A stretch of 64,000 nucleotides of DNA from JAYWDA01 sp043747555 (GTDB taxonomy: Bacteria > Bdellovibrionota > Bdellovibrionia > Bdellovibrionales > Bdellovibrionaceae), in NCBI GenBank assembly GCA_043747555.1, contig JAYTOY010000024.1:10211-74210 (forward strand), given 5' to 3'. Under the pieces are notes generated by a model. The model was not told the origin of the DNA, ran no database searches, and worked only from the letters and a program-made list of their open reading frames with translations. This document shows, piece after piece, positions 63,974-64,000 of this stretch (positions are counted from its first letter, which is position 1; every line of letters starts with the position of its first letter). Both the position numbers and the translations under genes were made by a program.

Positions 63974-64000
63974 ATTGTTCGGAATAAAGGGGTTGACGGG

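Larger units (their letters stand above)
62687..64000 (+). mobile_element. IS3-family insertion sequence (right end at or just beyond the window edge)
   Basis: About 1.3 kb, containing an orfA/orfB transposase pair in the -1 frameshift arrangement of the IS3 family. The left end begins near TGACCCCG (62687). Near the right end, the complement of 63976-63996 reads TCAACCCCTTTATTCCGAACA, resembling the left end TGACCCCGTATATAAAGCAGACA. The visible last bases (CGGG) would extend the match to 'CCCGT', so the true right end is probably a few bases outside the window. Target-site duplication cannot be verified here. The left end interrupts a fic gene. Confidence 0.8.

Overview
The window looks like a chromosomal segment of a Gram-negative, aerobic, moderately AT-rich bacterium. 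My best guess is a member of the Bdellovibrionota or a close relative of predatory bacteria. That rests on many Sec-secreted proteins and lipoproteins, a caa3-type oxidase, a phage-tail-fibre-like secreted adhesin of the kind described in Bdellovibrio, and several lineage-restricted unknowns. It is inference from gene content, not from a marker gene. No rRNA or tRNA gene was found. Nearly all of the window is coding, with short intergenic gaps and many overlapping starts and stops.

Layout. 1-3.6 kb: nitrogen control (glnB-glnA, with a clean terminator), a lipoyl-domain protein that has lost its lipoylation lysine, a gamma-glutamylcyclotransferase-like gene and trmL. 3.7-8.6 kb: secA, then a translationally close zinc-ribbon gene and small envelope proteins. 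8.7-11.9 kb: a large subtilisin-like lipoprotein protease. 12.3-18.2 kb: an operon for a caa3-type cytochrome c oxidase (cytochrome c, SCO, CoxB with fused cytochrome c, CoxA, CoxC, CoxD, CtaB). 18.2-22.1 kb: tyrosine-catabolism-like genes (maiA, fumarylacetoacetase) mixed with an orphan membrane domain, an outer-membrane protein and an unusual 2-oxoglutarate oxygenase. 22.2-26.0 kb: a K+ channel overlapping a cyclic-nucleotide-binding protein gene, then a YejM-like sulfatase-fold membrane enzyme.

26.0-33.5 kb (minus strand): a lipoprotein, then a tightly packed six-gene run tesA - ABC ATPase - FtsX-like permease - tsaC/sua5 - aminotransferase - plsC. 33.6-37.8 kb (plus): HNH endonuclease, GNAT, adenosine deaminase-like and AmpG-like genes. 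37.8-44.8 kb: a lipoprotein, a hexapeptide acyltransferase, an RhlE-type helicase, an outer-membrane protein, an alpha/beta hydrolase, a YehS (DUF1456) protein and a secreted jelly-roll-like protein.

45.0-51.8 kb (minus) is the most distinctive part. Three overlapping genes encode a small lipoprotein, a 1325-residue fibre-like adhesin with a 243-residue internal duplication, and an extremely glycine-rich secreted protein. Upstream of these lie two overlapping secreted-protein genes, one of which carries a RelE/ParE-like toxin fold behind a signal peptide. A fibre/adhesin operon next to a secreted RNase-like toxin pair is a good candidate for a little-described prey- or competitor-directed module.

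51.9-60.7 kb is a single 2922-codon gene for a cyclic beta-1,2-glucan synthase (NdvB/Cgs). It is followed by a secreted DUF1996 protein with a strong terminator. The last 2 kb is mobile-element territory: a fic gene cut short by an IS3-type insertion sequence with a programmed-frameshift transposase. The right end of the element lies at, or just beyond, the window edge.
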